The position numbers and the translations under genes are program-made. This document shows positions 21,202 to 32,386 of a stretch of DNA of 64,000 nucleotides, piece after piece. The stretch is from Termitomyces sp. T153 (Eukaryota > Basidiomycota > Agaricomycetes > Agaricales > Lyophyllaceae), in assembly GCA_018296165.2 (NCBI GenBank), contig JACKQL020000010.1, forward strand, positions 496,001-560,000. The letters run 5' to 3'. The notes under the pieces are model-generated. The model was not told the origin of the DNA, did not search any database, and saw only the letters and a program-made list of their open reading frames with translations. How positions within the stretch are numbered: position 1 is the stretch's first letter; every line of letters begins with the position of its first letter.

Positions 21202-22310
21202 ATGATGCCTAACCTCTCTGAACAACCCTGCCACCACTCTGGACCCAGCTACAACCACTCCATTGATCCTGGAGACCTTGACATCAAAATCATTGGCACT
21301 GTTCCCTTTGCATGCATTTTACAAGATGGCACCCCTGCCTTCCAGCTGCAGATCACACCAGCCCTACCAGAAGAATACCTCCATGCAGAAGCTACTCTGC
21401 TGAAATGCACAGCCATGGAACAGATCCTATACAAAGTAGTTCCCCAGGAGTATCATAAATTTGCTGACATATTCTCTGAAGGCAAAAGAACTTCCTCCAC
21501 ATTGTTCCTATGATCACAAGATCAATCTCAAAGAAGGAACCTCCCCCCCAATTTGGAAAAATCTACAATATATCCAAGATTGAACTCTAGACCCTGAAAG
21601 ATCACTTTGACAACATGCTTGGCAAAGGCTCCATATACCTGTCAATCTCCACTGCCAGCACTCTGGTCCTATTCACTAAGAAAAAGGACAAATCACTCAG
21701 ACTTTGTATTGATTACTGGGGACTCAACAAAGTCACAAAAAAGAACTGGTATCCTCTCTCCTTGATTGGAAACCTTGTTAACCACCTCTGCAGTGCCAAG
21801 ATCTATACAAAAATAGACCTCTGCTCTGGCTACAACAATGTCTGGATTGTTCTGGGACATGAATGGAAAACCACATTTTGCACCTGCTATGGCCTCTTTG
21901 AGTACTTAGTAATGCCCTTCAGAATGACTAACTCCCCCACCACTTTCCAGTACTTTATAAACAACATCTTCCACAACATGAATGACATCTTCATTATTGT
22001 GTACCTGGATAACATTGCAATCTACTCAAATTTGCTGGAGGAGCATCTTGAGCATGTCTGCTGCATCCTGGAATGACTCTGGGAGTACCACCTTCATGTT
22101 AAACCTGAGAAATGCTCCTTCCATAAGACAGAGGTTGAATACCTTGGAGTTATCATCACTCCCAATGGCATATGCATGGATCCCACCAAGGTCAAAGCCA
22201 TCCTCAACTGGCCCCCACCACAGAACATCAAGGAGGTACAGTTGTTTCTGGGGTTTGCTAACTTTTATTGCTTATTCATTGACAACTACTTTGGGATCAC
22301 CAAACCCCTC
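21202..22310 (+). pseudogene. Reverse transcriptase of D
   Basis: Lead-in Y-H-K-F-A-D-I-F-S-E-G at 21450-21485. Fingers and palm: K-K-K-D-K-S-L-R-L-C-I-D-Y (21678-21717), L-N-K-V-T-K-K-N-W-Y-P-L, then K-I-D-L-C-S-G-Y-N-N-V (21810-21845), M-P-F-R-M-T-N-S-P-T-T-F-Q-Y-F (21912-21960). The active box Y-L-D-N-I (22002-22016) has lost its second Asp. The thumb is V-Q-L-F-L-G-F-A-N-F-Y near 22238-22272. Frameshifts at about 21510 and 22070. Confidence 0.88.
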
Positions 22311-22870
22311 AACTGACTCATGCAGAAAGACACCCCTTGGGATTGGGACAGCAAGTGCCAAAGTGTGTTCCTCCTTCTCAAAAAGGCCTTCACCTCCACT
22401 CCAATCCTCCACCATTTTGACCCCTCCCTTCCAATTGTACTCAAATGTGACGCCTCTGCCTATGCCATTGCTAAAATACTTTCCCAGTTGGACTCCAGAG
22501 GCAAGGACCTTTGCCCCATTGCCTTCTACACTCATTCAATGATTCCTGCAAAGCTCAACTACAATATCTATAATAAAGAACTCCTTGCAATCATTGAAGG
22601 TTCAAGCCTTCTGCCAGTGGAGGGCCTACCTTGAAGAATCTCTGCACTGCATTCAAGTCTACTCTGACCATAACAATTTGCAGTACTTCACAACCACAAA
22701 ACAGCTCAGCTGCTGTCAAGCTCATTGATCCAAAACCCTCTCAGAGTATGACTTCACCATTCACTACCACCCTGGGCAACTTGGCACAAAGCCTGATGCA
22801 CACACTTGGAGGTCCAACATGTATCCAAAGAAGTCATTTGAAGCTGAGTGAAACATGTTCAATCATTGAG
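22311..22870 (+). pseudogene. RNase H of D
   Basis: L-K-C-D-A-S-A-Y-A-I (22441-22470), H-S-M-I-P-A-K-L-N-Y-N-I-Y-N-K-E-L-L-A-I-I (22536-22600), then in another frame remnants of the H-N-N-L-Q-Y-F-T-T-T-K-Q-L segment (22672-22705). It removes RNA from the RNA-DNA hybrid. A frameshift near 22600 and a stop before the integrase break it. Confidence 0.8.
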
Positions 22871-24090
22871 TGGTAATTTCCCCTGAGCATTTGCATGCCA
22901 TGCTAATTTTGAATAAAGAAGGAATCCTCCACCAAATCAGAAACTCACCCCCAGACCCCTTCTTCACTCAGCACAACCCCCACAACAACTCCACTAATGA
23001 GTCAAATGCCAATAACCCCTTCATGCTGTCTCTGGACCACCACCTCCTACTCCAGAGTGGATGAATCTATGCTTCAGACTACAAGTCCATTTGTCTTGAC
23101 ATACTCTGGCAACACCACAACCACAAACTCTGTGGGCACCCAGAAATTTGTAAGACTCTTCAGCTCATCTTCTAGACTTACTTTTGGCCAGAAATGAAGA
23201 AGGACATCACACAATATGTAAGGGCCTGCAAACCTTGCCTCTGAGCCAAAGTACCCTGCCACTGCCCTGATGGACTGCTAAAACCTCTCCCCATTGGTCA
23301 GTGCCCCTGGTCCTCAATCTCAATAGATCACATTGTTGAACTCCTCAACTCCACAGGTTTCAATGCAATCCTTGTCATTGTCTGCCACCTCACCAAGCAA
23401 GCTCTCTTCATCCCCTGCCACACCACCAACAATGCTCCAGAGTTTGCCAAACTATTCCTCAAACATGTATTCTCCAAGCACAGACTCCTACATGACATTA
23501 TTTCTGACCACAAACCCCTATTTGTCTCCTGCTTCTGGCAATTGCTATGCAAGGTGCTCAAAATAAAAACCAACCTATTGACTGCCTACTACCCAGAGAC
23601 CAACAGATAAATAGAACAAGTAAACCAGATGTTGGAACAGTATCTCCACCTCTATGTTAACTATTTGCAGAATGACTGGTGGGCAGAACTCTCCCTCACT
23701 GAGTTTACTTACAATAATACACCTCACTCTGCCACCAGAGTTTCCTCCTTCTATGCCAACAAGGGCTACAATCACTAACTCACACTATTCCTCAAGGATA
23801 TTCCCTCCCACATTGCTCATAAAGTCACTGAAGACCTCTGATCCCTCCACCAGTTTCTCTGGGATGAGATTAACACCACCAATCAAGCCTACTCCAAACA
23901 TGCTGATGCCTGACAAGATTCCACCCCTGACTGGCCCCCTGGCACCTTGGTTTGGCTTAACCACCAAAACTTCAAGACCTGGAGGTCCTCTGTCAAGCTT
24001 GGTCACAAACAACTTGGCCTCTTTAAGGTCCTCTGGAAGGTCTCCATGCACACCTACAAGCTCAACCTACTCCTGGGCCTAAAGGGCCTC
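22871..24090 (+). pseudogene. Integrase of D
   Basis: Zinc-binding region: H-H-N-H-K-L-C-G-H-P-E (23112-23145) and C-K-P-C-L (23228-23245). Core: S-I-D-H-I-V-E-L-L (23320-23345), I-S-D-H-K-P-L-F (23500-23525) and I-E-Q-V-N-Q-M-L-E-Q-Y-L (23611-23648). The C-terminal part carries P-P-G-T-L-V-W-L and K-L-G-H-K-Q-L-G-L-F-K-V (23935-24030). Three catalytic acids are visible but several stops interrupt. Confidence 0.85.
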
Positions 24091-24360
24091 CACCCCATAT
24101 TCCATGTGTGCCTCCTCAAAAAACATGCTCTGGACCCCTTCCTCAGGCAATGCTCCAGTTGACCACCCCCTATTGAAGTTGAGGACAAATATCACTACAA
24201 GGTTGACCAAATTCTTGACTCCTGCTTGATCTACAGCTGGCATCAATACTTGGTCTGCTGGAAGAACTACAGGCCTGTGGACAACACTTGGGAACCCCAA
24301 AGAAACCTAGATAGAGCCTCCAACAAAATCTGGAACTTCTATTGACAACACTCCACCAAG
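24091..24360 (+). pseudogene. Chromodomain at the end of D pol
   Basis: After H-P-I-F-H-V-C-L-L-K comes [16 protein letters not shown] (24178-24225) and [17 protein letters not shown] (24246-24297), the aromatic pattern of a chromodomain. In chromoviruses this domain directs insertion to methylated-histone chromatin. One TGA at 24161 separates it from integrase. Confidence 0.85.
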
Positions 24361-24610
24361 CCCTGGGACTCCTGGGACTAGTAAACACAGATGGCATTAG
24401 TGGGCATAACTCCTGCCTCTGAATTCATTAGGGATTCAACTCCTATGAGTAACCCCTTACATGTTTTCACTTCTTCCTTCCCTAACACAGTCTGAAAAAA
24501 CTTAGTTACCCAGGCCAAAAGTCTGAGAAAATCATATGTACAGGCTACAAAATTATAAGATGGTACAAAGATCATGGGTCCAGCATGAATACAAGTCCAA
24601 GATGCCCCTC
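24361..24610. other. Tail-to-tail spacer between pol and antisense gene of D
   Basis: 250 bases. An open frame of 156 codons runs across it on the minus strand (24848-24378) but in the frame opposite to the helical protein of the antisense gene, so I treat it as chance. No clear signal. Confidence 0.35.
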
Positions 24611-26276
24611 CTACTCCTTCCACCTCTCTAGAGCTGCTCCTGCTATTATCTTCACCATGTCCACTTCCAGCTGGGCCACCACTGTTGCCAAGACCTCTGA
24701 GTGTTCTGGGAGGGGTTTTCCCATGTCCATCACCACCTTCCACCATGCACTGGAGTCCACTGTTGTCCTCTGTTGGTGTCCTGCCAGTAAATGCTCCATC
24801 TGCCCTACTCCCTGCCCCAACTCTAGCAGAAGATTCCTGGGCATCCACAACAGCCCATTGTAGATGGACCTAAGCATGGCTGATGCCCTATCAAGGAGAA
24901 TTCTGTGCTCCCTGGCCCAATTTGCCAGGATGTGTTAGCACTACAAGAAATAAAAGAATAGGAAGGCATAAGAAGCATCCCCCATTGCTCCAAGGCCACC
25001 TTTTTGGCTAGCCACTCCTTGCACTGTCACCCTGTCTCTGCCCTAACTCTGTCCACCTCCATGGCTCCTTGCTGCAGCTCAGCCCTCTGCTCTGCTCATG
25101 CCTCCAAGTGCCCCAACCACTCTCATAGCCTCTACACCTCCACCAACCCCTCTGCAATTGTCTGTGTGGCCCCTTCTAACTCCTGCCTCACCAAGTCTTG
25201 GTCTCTCTGCACCTTGTCATGCTCCCACTGGACCCCATTGTGATCCCTCTTGATCCTCCAGACCTCCTCCTCATACAATGCCAGCAATTAGGACAAAGCC
25301 TCTGCTCACCACTGCCAGAATGTCTTGGGGACTACTGGAAATGGACTGAAACACCCACCAAAACCCCCAACACAGGGGAGTATACATGTGGCCCCAGAGG
25401 GCCCACTATTGACTCCTCCCCTCATGGCTGCTTGCTGGGCCCTGCCTTCAGCAAGGGGGACACCCTCCATTTCCCCTTGTCCTGTGCTATTGGAGCCCTC
25501 TCCCTCTGCCCACCCTGTGAGGGTCCCACCTTCATTGCAGGCTACCCCATACTTCCTCCACCCTCTACTCTAGACCTCTGAGCCAACACCTTCCCCTTGC
25601 ACTCCTTGAGTAACTGTGCAGCCACTCATGCCACATCCCATCCCTGTTCCTCTGACATGCAGGCTGCTTGCCAACTCAACAAAATGGGGCACTTCTCATG
25701 CCTTAAGCAACATGGGCTGCACATTGAAGTATCTCTACGAGACCCCTGCATCAGCTCCTCAAAACTGCAGTGGTCTCCATGGCAAGCACACAAGGCACAC
25801 TACAAAACTGAATAAGATCAAAGACCTGGCACAATGACACTGGATACTCACTGGAGCCTCTGCCTGACACCACTCCAGGGTTGGAGGACCCCACGCTCAC
25901 CCCACTGCCTCTGTGAACTTCTCTGGGGTCACCTCCACCTGGGGAACCTGCAACACCTCCAGAACAACCTGGACCTCCCCTGGACCAAAATTGGGCCTTG
26001 AAGACCACCCTGCTAACACCAAAACTGACCACATGGGAACTCCACTGCAAGATAGGACCCCTGATGGGCTAGCCACAGCTGCAGACAATTGTGTCAAACT
26101 CAATCAGTGACTCTGAAAAACAGAAAAGTGGACCCACACTCATAGCTACAATACATAGCCTCTACCCACCCACAGTCATGATGAGAATCAGACTCCCCCA
26201 AGGAAGAGGGAGCAGGAGATGTGGATGAAAAGGCAGACAATGCAGAGGTTGCTGGGAATAGAGCAGGGGAAGACAT
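24611..26276 (-). pseudogene. Antisense gene of D with cysteine-cluster remnant and coiled coil
   Basis: Minus strand, between pol and the 3' LTR, as in B and C. A plausible start is ATG at 26276 (M-S-S-P-A-L-F-P), 210 bases inside the LTR. A probable intron ends with a T-rich TTTTTCAG near 26113. Then L-S-A-A-V-A-S-P-S and V-V-L-E-V-L-Q-V-P-Q-V-E-V-T-P-E-K-F. A cysteine-cluster half CX2CX6C lies at 25720-25658 (C-S-P-C...E-K-C). A heptad-like region W-E-H-D-K-V-Q-R-D-Q-D-L-V-R-Q-E-L-E-G-A follows at 25230-25160. The C-terminus is W-A-R-E-H-R-I-L-L-D-R-A to A-A-L-E-R-W-K-E stop at 24611. Many stops; exon map incomplete. Function unknown. Confidence 0.6.
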
Positions 26277-26470
26277 AGCAAAGAGTTTGAGAACTCTAGA
26301 ATATATCTGACTCTTTTAATGATTTGAACCCCCTGACAAACAGTGGCCATGCTTTGACTTCATTCCCCACACTGCTGCTACTTGCTGCAGATTGATCAAT
26401 ATTACTTGGCTTTGATTTCCACAACCCCACCAATCCCCAACCCACACCCTGCATCTCAAAAATCTCAATG

Positions 26471-26485
26471 CTGAAGAGGGGGTGA
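26471..26485 (+). other. Polypurine tract of D
   Basis: CTGAAGAGGGGGTGA directly before TGTCATGACC. This fixes the sense orientation of LTR2 and therefore of every solo LTR2 in the window. Confidence 0.75.
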
Positions 26486-26933
26486 TGTCATGACCCACTC
26501 TCTGGACCCCTGAACATTGTTCTCAACCTGCTTGCTCCCCCAGAGCTCCCCCTGACACTCCATCAAACTCCCCAACCATTGTACACCCTCAGTGCCCACT
26601 CCAAGTAACTCCAACACTTCTCCAGCAAACTCCAATGGCCCCTTAGCTAACTCTGATGCCTTCTCCACAGTCTTCAATGCTTCCCTTAACTCCTCTGAGC
26701 TCCTGGGACTCTTCTCCACCACTCCTGACTCCAGCATATGTCACCAACTCACCTCCCTGGTTTGCCCAACCCACTCCAGAGCATCACAATGAATGGCCCA
26801 TGTTCCCAACTGATCCTATCAGAATATTGCTGCAGTCTGCCCTCTGATCACAACCAACACCTGTCAACTCTGTGCAGCTCCATCAAGCCCCACCACCACA
26901 CCCACTGTCCCCCAGAGCTCCCCAGTAGTCAGT
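26486..26933 (+). repeat. LTR2, 5' half of the 3' LTR of D
   Basis: Starts TGTCATGACCC and stops at CAGT (26930-26933), the target duplication of an LTR1 insertion. Matches 41304-41540 and 38009-38221 in reverse complement. The rest of this LTR is at 3434-4038. Confidence 0.88.
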
Positions 26934-27998
26934 TGATGTGCTCCTATGCTGCCTAGTGCCATGCAGAAAACCTAAAAAGAGGACCCAACACTAGTCACTA
27001 GACAGAGTAGCTGGCAGTAGAAAGTTAATAGTAGAGAGTGAGTCAGTAACTGTCTCAGAGAACAAGAGCAAGTGCTGTGTTATAAGGTGAAGTTAGAAGG
27101 AGGCACTATTGCTAGCTTAAGTTGCTAGTGACAAAAAGGGGAATGGGTAAAGGCAGAGAACATTGCTCAGACAAGAGCAAACTCTAAATGGTGGTAGGGG
27201 AGTGAGGAAATGTAATAGAAAGGAGAAAACAGTAATAGGGAGATGGAATCAGGGGGATGAACATGAACTAGTTGCTAGCATCACTAAGTTGAGACAACAC
27301 AAAGGGCACCCATAGTTGGCACCACACTAGGTCAAAGTCAAAGTTGATAAGACTTGTTACTAAGTCAAAGTCAATGGCAGGTAAAGAAATAGAGTGAAGA
27401 TAGAGGCAAAGTGAAATCTCAAGCTGGTAAGCTTAGAGATAGATGGATTGGGTTCGAGGGGGATCTATTTGATTTGATGATGGAGTGTCTATGTACAGGC
27501 AGTATTGATATGATTTAAAAGTATAGTATGGAAAAGTAAGCAAATAGTTGCCACTAGCAATGGCATCTGTCAATGTATTTATGGTTCATATGAGGTGTCA
27601 GTCTGTAACTAAGCAAAAACTATAAGCAAAGTCTCTGTAGTGTATAATTGTGAATAAATCCAAAAAAAGAGTGAGTCTGATGTCAATACACATCTGTCAA
27701 TATGTCCATATATGGTAAGAGAAAGCCGTTTTGTTGCCAAAGAGTTGCCAGGGTTGCTAATAATCATCACTAGAAAAGGTCTCAGCCTTACTGTCCTAGA
27801 CTCAAAGTCCAGGCTCCATGTGATATTCCTTGTGATCAATAAGTCTTGTGGTTGCTAAGATCCCATGTGAGGGCTATGTCAATCCAGACCTGGGCTGGGC
27901 CCTGCATGCTGAGTGTTGTGACTTATGCCAAAAATTAGCCAGCTGCCGCTAAGTCTGAAATGCCAAAAATAGTGCTCAGCAACAACTGGGTCTTATCA
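26934..27998 (-). repeat. LTR1 subtype 1, 3' LTR of copy C
   Basis: Reverse complement starts TGATAAGACCC and ends GGAGCACATCA; 1065 bases. Nearly identical to 4039-5100, the 5' LTR of B, differing mainly at CpG-derived positions. Confidence 0.9.
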
Positions 27999-28172
27999 TC
28001 CTCCCTTATACTGAAATCTTGACTGCCTTCAGTCAACCCCAAAGTCATGTGTTGGGTTGCTTGATCTGTGCACCCAGAAAGATTAGAATAAAAAGAGCTG
28101 GCAGTTTCACTTGAAGTTCATCATCCCTCTTTTCTCTCATTTTATCTTCACTTCAATCTGTCTCTTATTGCT

Positions 28173-30182
28173 ATGTCTGACCTTGCTTCTCAATTTGAAA
28201 AGATTGTTATGGCCCACGCTTTTCTTGATTGGGTCGACTGTCTGCTCTCTGTGGCCTGTGCATTGCTGGCAAAGGATCCTTGCTTGGCAGTTACTGCCAT
28301 CTTCCAGACCTGGCTTCAGTGGTTCAAGACTGCAGGGAGTGGGGTTGAGTGGCCAGAGTTGGCAAACATCGAGAGGGAGTGTTGCTAACTATATGAGCAG
28401 TACAAGGGAGAAGAATGGATTCACCCATTTGACTCACACTTTGTAAGTTCTTTCTTCTTTTCTTCCTCTTGGTGACAGTTCTAACAGAATCGCTAGGCTC
28501 CAGTTGATTCCTCCTTGGAGTTTTTGATAGATGACCTCATGGCAGGAATGACAGTAAGTGCCCCAGCAGTCACTAGCGCTAGCAACACTGCTAAGGTATG
28601 TCAGCTTTTTGAAGATTTATTGCCCAATGATCAGTTCTTCTTCCAGCACCCAGTAGGTGCATTAGTGGTGGCAAAGGGGGAGGAACAGAGCAAGGGCTGT
28701 GGGGGCAAGGAGAGGGAAAATCATGGGGACATTCAAGAGGAGGGCCCCTTGACTCCCAAGGCTGCAGCTAGCAGTGTTACTAGGGGTTTGGTGACAACTC
28801 TGAGGAGCAAAAGGAAGGGAAAGGGAAAGGGCAAGGCTCAGATGAAGATGACAATGATATTGAAGTAAGTCTTCTTCTTTTTGCTAATCCTTAGTGGCAA
28901 TCGCTAACTTTTCTTGCAGGAACAAATCAAAGAAACATTTTCCAACAAGTGCTTGGCAGCACATCTTTGCTGACAAAAGGCCTTGACTGTGGTGGATACT
29001 GGGTTGGGGGCTGGGGTGGTGCTGAAGAGGGCCAAAGGGAAGGTGACAGTGTCACTAGAGAAGCAACAAGAGTTCGAGCATATGCAGGGAGCAGTAAGCA
29101 CTTAGCAATGGTTTCTTTTGTAGTTGCTAACTTCTTCTTAGTGTGACAACTGCTGGGCTGACAATGACCCAGAGGGCTGCTGGTATCGAATGGGGGCCCA
29201 GCCCTGCTATCATTGCGACAGCACTGGGAAGAGCTGTTTGCACAGTGGACAATCATCAAGGAGCATGGGTGGCAAGTTTGCTAAGAAGATAGCAGCGAAG
29301 GCAGTATCAGTAAGGAATACAAGGGGTTTTGTGGAGTGACAGAGGGAGCTAGCGAGAAGAGGGGAGCCCATCAAGATCAAGCATTCTAGCTTGAACTTGC
29401 TGACATTGCAGGAGGCAGCCATTGGAGGTAGTGGGGTCACTATGGTGAAGAGCAATGAGAACAATGGTGATGACAGCAGCAACAACAACAGCAATGACAA
29501 TGTGCCTCTGATACAAAAATGACCAGCAAGTCCTGCTTCAGTCACTAGCACTAAGCAACCATGGATGGTTGCTAGCAAGGAGGGCAAGAAGGATGTGGAG
29601 ATGAGGGAGACAACTCCCTTAGTGATAGTCACTGAGATGGAGCAGGAAGTGAGTGATATGGAGGTCAAGAGTGAGGAGGAGTTTGAGGCTGCCCTGGTTG
29701 CCATCAAGGAGAACAAAGAGGAGGACAAAGGGGCCAAGAAGGTCAAAGTTTGATGACAAGTAAGTCTCACCTTTTGCTATCTTCTTGTTTGCTAATGACT
29801 TTGCTAGAGGACCTGGAGCAACACACCACTGTGGCAGGTTGGCAACAATGAACTGGAGTGGCTGGGCAAGGATCTGGCTTGGCCAACACCACTAATGCCA
29901 GCAGTGTCACTATTGGACTTTGATGAGAGAGTGGCAGGGATGGAATGACAGTTCCAGAGGGAGCTGAATGCAGTGAGAGAGTTGGTAGTGGTGAGGGCAT
30001 GGTATGCTGTTGCCAAGTGGGCATGGTATGCTGTTGCCAAGTAGACCTTGGCAGCATTGGCGGAATATTGGCATGACTGTCAGGCCTTTCTGGCCTGGTA
30101 GGAGAACAATGTTGGAGAGGGAGATTGTGAGGAGGAGGATTTGGTGGAAGTTCCTGATGACGATGCCAACCTCAACACCTAG
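28173..30182 (+). pseudogene. Antisense five-exon gene with six-cysteine cluster (copy C)
   Basis: Same gene as 13583-15593. ATG at 28173 (M-S-D-L-A-S-Q-F-E-K). Introns start GTAAGT at 28443, 28864 and 29091-29095 (GTAAGC) and again after 29750; they end in TAG or CAG. The full cysteine cluster is kept at 29142-29237. Decay: TAA in exon 1 (28384), a one-base shift at the end of exon 2, TGA in exon 3, TGAs in exon 4 (29338, 29519) and more in exon 5, plus a 21-base-scale duplication of a W-Y-A-V-A-K segment near 29999-30040. That B and C keep the same exon plan while differing widely shows it was a real gene of the family. Confidence 0.8.
29142..29237 (+). other. Six-cysteine cluster of the antisense protein (copy C)
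   Basis: Spacing CX2CX8CX8CX2CX6C, with D-P-E-G-C-W-Y in the middle and C-Y-H-C then K-S-C-L at the end. It opens exon 4 exactly. Fungal Zn2Cys6 factors usually have CX2CX6C first, so this is similar but not canonical. Confidence 0.7.
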
Positions 30183-30640
30183 CAACTGTCACCTCATAAA
30201 ATTTTTTAGACTTTTTTGTAGTATGGACACAGACTAGCCCCCTTAAGGGGACCCAAAATGTATAGTACTTCCAATGTTTTAGAAATTGAGAGAAAGCAAA
30301 GACAATCAAGATCAATGGGGTGGTATGCACTAGCAACTGTCACTTGACATTAGCAATGCTTGGAGGAAAATGCTCAATAAGTCATCATAGTGAAATACCT
30401 CTAGAGGTGTGCTGAATGCTAGTGACAGAGTGGCCAAGTGCAGCATCAAAAACAAGAGAATAGTAAAGTAGAGTGTCTGTGAAAGGCTTCTTAAACAAAG
30501 GTAATATGAAGAAAGAGTAGCAAGAACGAAAGGACTTAATATTTTTGTAAGGTATTTTTCACAGTTTTTCTAGATAGTAAGGACAAGAACAGTGAGAAAC
30601 TAGGCGGAATCAAGAAAAGTCACTAGGGCTTAGTGAAAGG
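30183..30640. other. Tail-to-tail spacer (copy C)
   Basis: Matches 13140-13582 of B. No coding seen. Contains the segment CCCCCTTAAGGGG near 30237, palindromic, also partly present in B (13515-13530). Confidence 0.45.
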
Positions 30641-31237
30641 TATGTTTTAGTTTTCTTCTTTACTGGCAGCATCACCAGTATCATTGTCATCTACAAGGTC
30701 AGTTTGTTTGAGTTCTCTAAATTGTGAGGTGTCAATGTCAAAAGTGTTGCTAGGCACTGCTATGTGTTCTCTAGCAAAGTAAGGAACCAGTTGAAAGGTG
30801 GCTATGGGGCAATGCAGTACTGAACCATCTAGTTTGCAAAGAATGTAAGTGCCCCCACAGTTACAAGAGATTACCACCAGTGGGCCTAGGTAATGAGGCT
30901 TCATTTTCTTGTTATGTGTCACCTCAATTCTAGTGTTCCTCATCAGTACAAGGTCACCAGTTTGGAAATTGTAATCACAGATTGTAGCAGCATGTTCTGC
31001 TTCAAAGCAAATGGTGGCTAGGCAACAAGCATTAAGGACATCACTGTGAAAGCAGTCAAGGTCCTCTTGGCAATGTTAAAGATCAATCGCTTGGTGGGCT
31101 ATGAGGTCAGTTGTTGACAATAGCAAGTTTGGTGGCAATTGCAAATATGTCACTTCCACTATGTCCGCTGGCAGGAGAGGGTGGGTGCCAGTTGTTGTAT
31201 AGTAAGGGGAGCAACCCATTTGCTTGTGAACCATAAC
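30641..31237 (-). pseudogene. Integrase C-terminal part (copy C)
   Basis: Minus strand: G-C-S-P-Y-Y-T-T-T-G-T-H-P-L-L-P-A-D-I-V-E (31220-31155), then L-V-L-M-R-N-T-R-I-E (30960-30925), M-K-P-H-Y-L-G-P-L-V-V (30905-30870) and V-P-Y-F-A-R-E. Ends with an acidic tail at 30647. Interrupted at 31237 by a solo LTR2; ATAAC is duplicated at 31233-31237 and 32387-32391. Confidence 0.82.
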
Positions 31238-32386
31238 TGTCAGGTTCCACTGACCCCGGGGGCTCAGCTGCACTGGGCGAGTCCTTACTAGGCGGGTGTG
31301 ATCCCCTTGCACTGGCGACCAAACACTCAAAAGTGTTCTGGGCACTGATGGCTTGTGCGGATAGTCAGTGGCAGGTGATCCGGACAGGTCTGAGGAGGTC
31401 CAGAGAAGTCGGGTTGCAAGGAAACAGGACGGGCTTGGCGGGGTTCAGGCAGAAGACCATATGGGAGATTTGCGGATGTGAAGGAGTAGGTGGCTACACA
31501 ATTAATGGGAGCGGAGCCAGGGTTTGATGGAGGATCAATTGGAGTTGATGGAGTTCAGGACTGAGTGAAGAGCGAGGTTTGGACCTGGTGAAAGAGTGTC
31601 GGGATTTGTAATTGTAATCACGGAGTTTGTGAGGTCATTAAGTTTGAGGAAGACTTGGGCACAACGGCCGGACGGAGTCACCGAGACAGCGTCAGACAAA
31701 ATGAAATGGGGTCGAGATGGAACAAGAATAGATTTGCATGGAGATGCGAAACAATAATGAGAATGATAATGAAATGGAGACAAGACAAGACCGGGAGACT
31801 GAGATAAGACCGGGAGACTGAGAGTAAGGAAAACAAAACATGAAACACAAGAAGGAAACAATCAGACCATAGGTAACTTTAAACAATATCAAGACTAGAG
31901 TACGAAGAGCTACTCGACGTCTTATATACTGACTACTGGAGAACTTCGGAGTACATTGGCTGTGGCAGCAGGGCTTGGCAGAGCTCGATGGATTGGGTGG
32001 GTGTTGGTTGCGATCAAGGGTCGGGCTGCACTGATACATTGATGGGATCATTTGGGAACGTGAGTCGCCCCAAGGTTGTTGTGATACTCCGGAATGGGTT
32101 GGAGGAACCAGGGTGTTGAGTTGATGATGGGTGGCAAAGATCGGGAACAGCGGGGGTGGTTCTTGGGGTTTGGGAGATCCAGGGTAAGTGTCAGTGGCTG
32201 CGGGGAAGGCGTCAAAGTTGGCCAGGGGGCCGTCGGAGTTAGCCGGGGAGGCGTTAGCTGAGGTTGCGTCGGGGCTAACTGAAATAGGCATGGGGCATGG
32301 GCGGAGGTTCGGCAGAGTGTCGGGGGTTTTGACAAATCAGGAGGTTGCTGGACGATGTGTGGGGATCCAGGGGACAGGTCGTGACA
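31238..32386 (-). repeat. Solo LTR2 inserted in integrase of copy C
   Basis: TGTCAGGTTCC...GGTCGTGACA, 1149 bases, flanked by ATAAC duplications. CpG-rich like the copy at 9619. Sense is minus. Confidence 0.93.

Larger units (their letters stand above)
16880..26933 (+). mobile_element. Element D: chromodomain Ty3/gypsy (LTR2 family), inverted block
   Basis: Half an LTR2 on each side (16880-17467 and 26486-26933) encloses gag, two protease domains, RT, RNase H, integrase, chromodomain and an antisense gene. The missing LTR halves lie in opposite orientation outside B and C (3434-4038; 38005-38221 with 41304-41540). D originally lay on the minus strand of this window; the block was flipped by exchange between B and C. 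Confidence 0.88.

Noticed and set aside
24378..24848. 156-codon minus-strand frame in element D as a gene
   Set aside because: The neighbouring frame (24877-24611) continues the helical protein of the antisense gene. The 156-codon frame is low-complexity Gly/Ser and looks like a chance shadow.
30237..30249. CCCCTTAAGGGG palindrome as a terminator
   Set aside because: It is short and degraded in B; fungal Pol II genes do not end at simple hairpins, so I note it only within the spacer.
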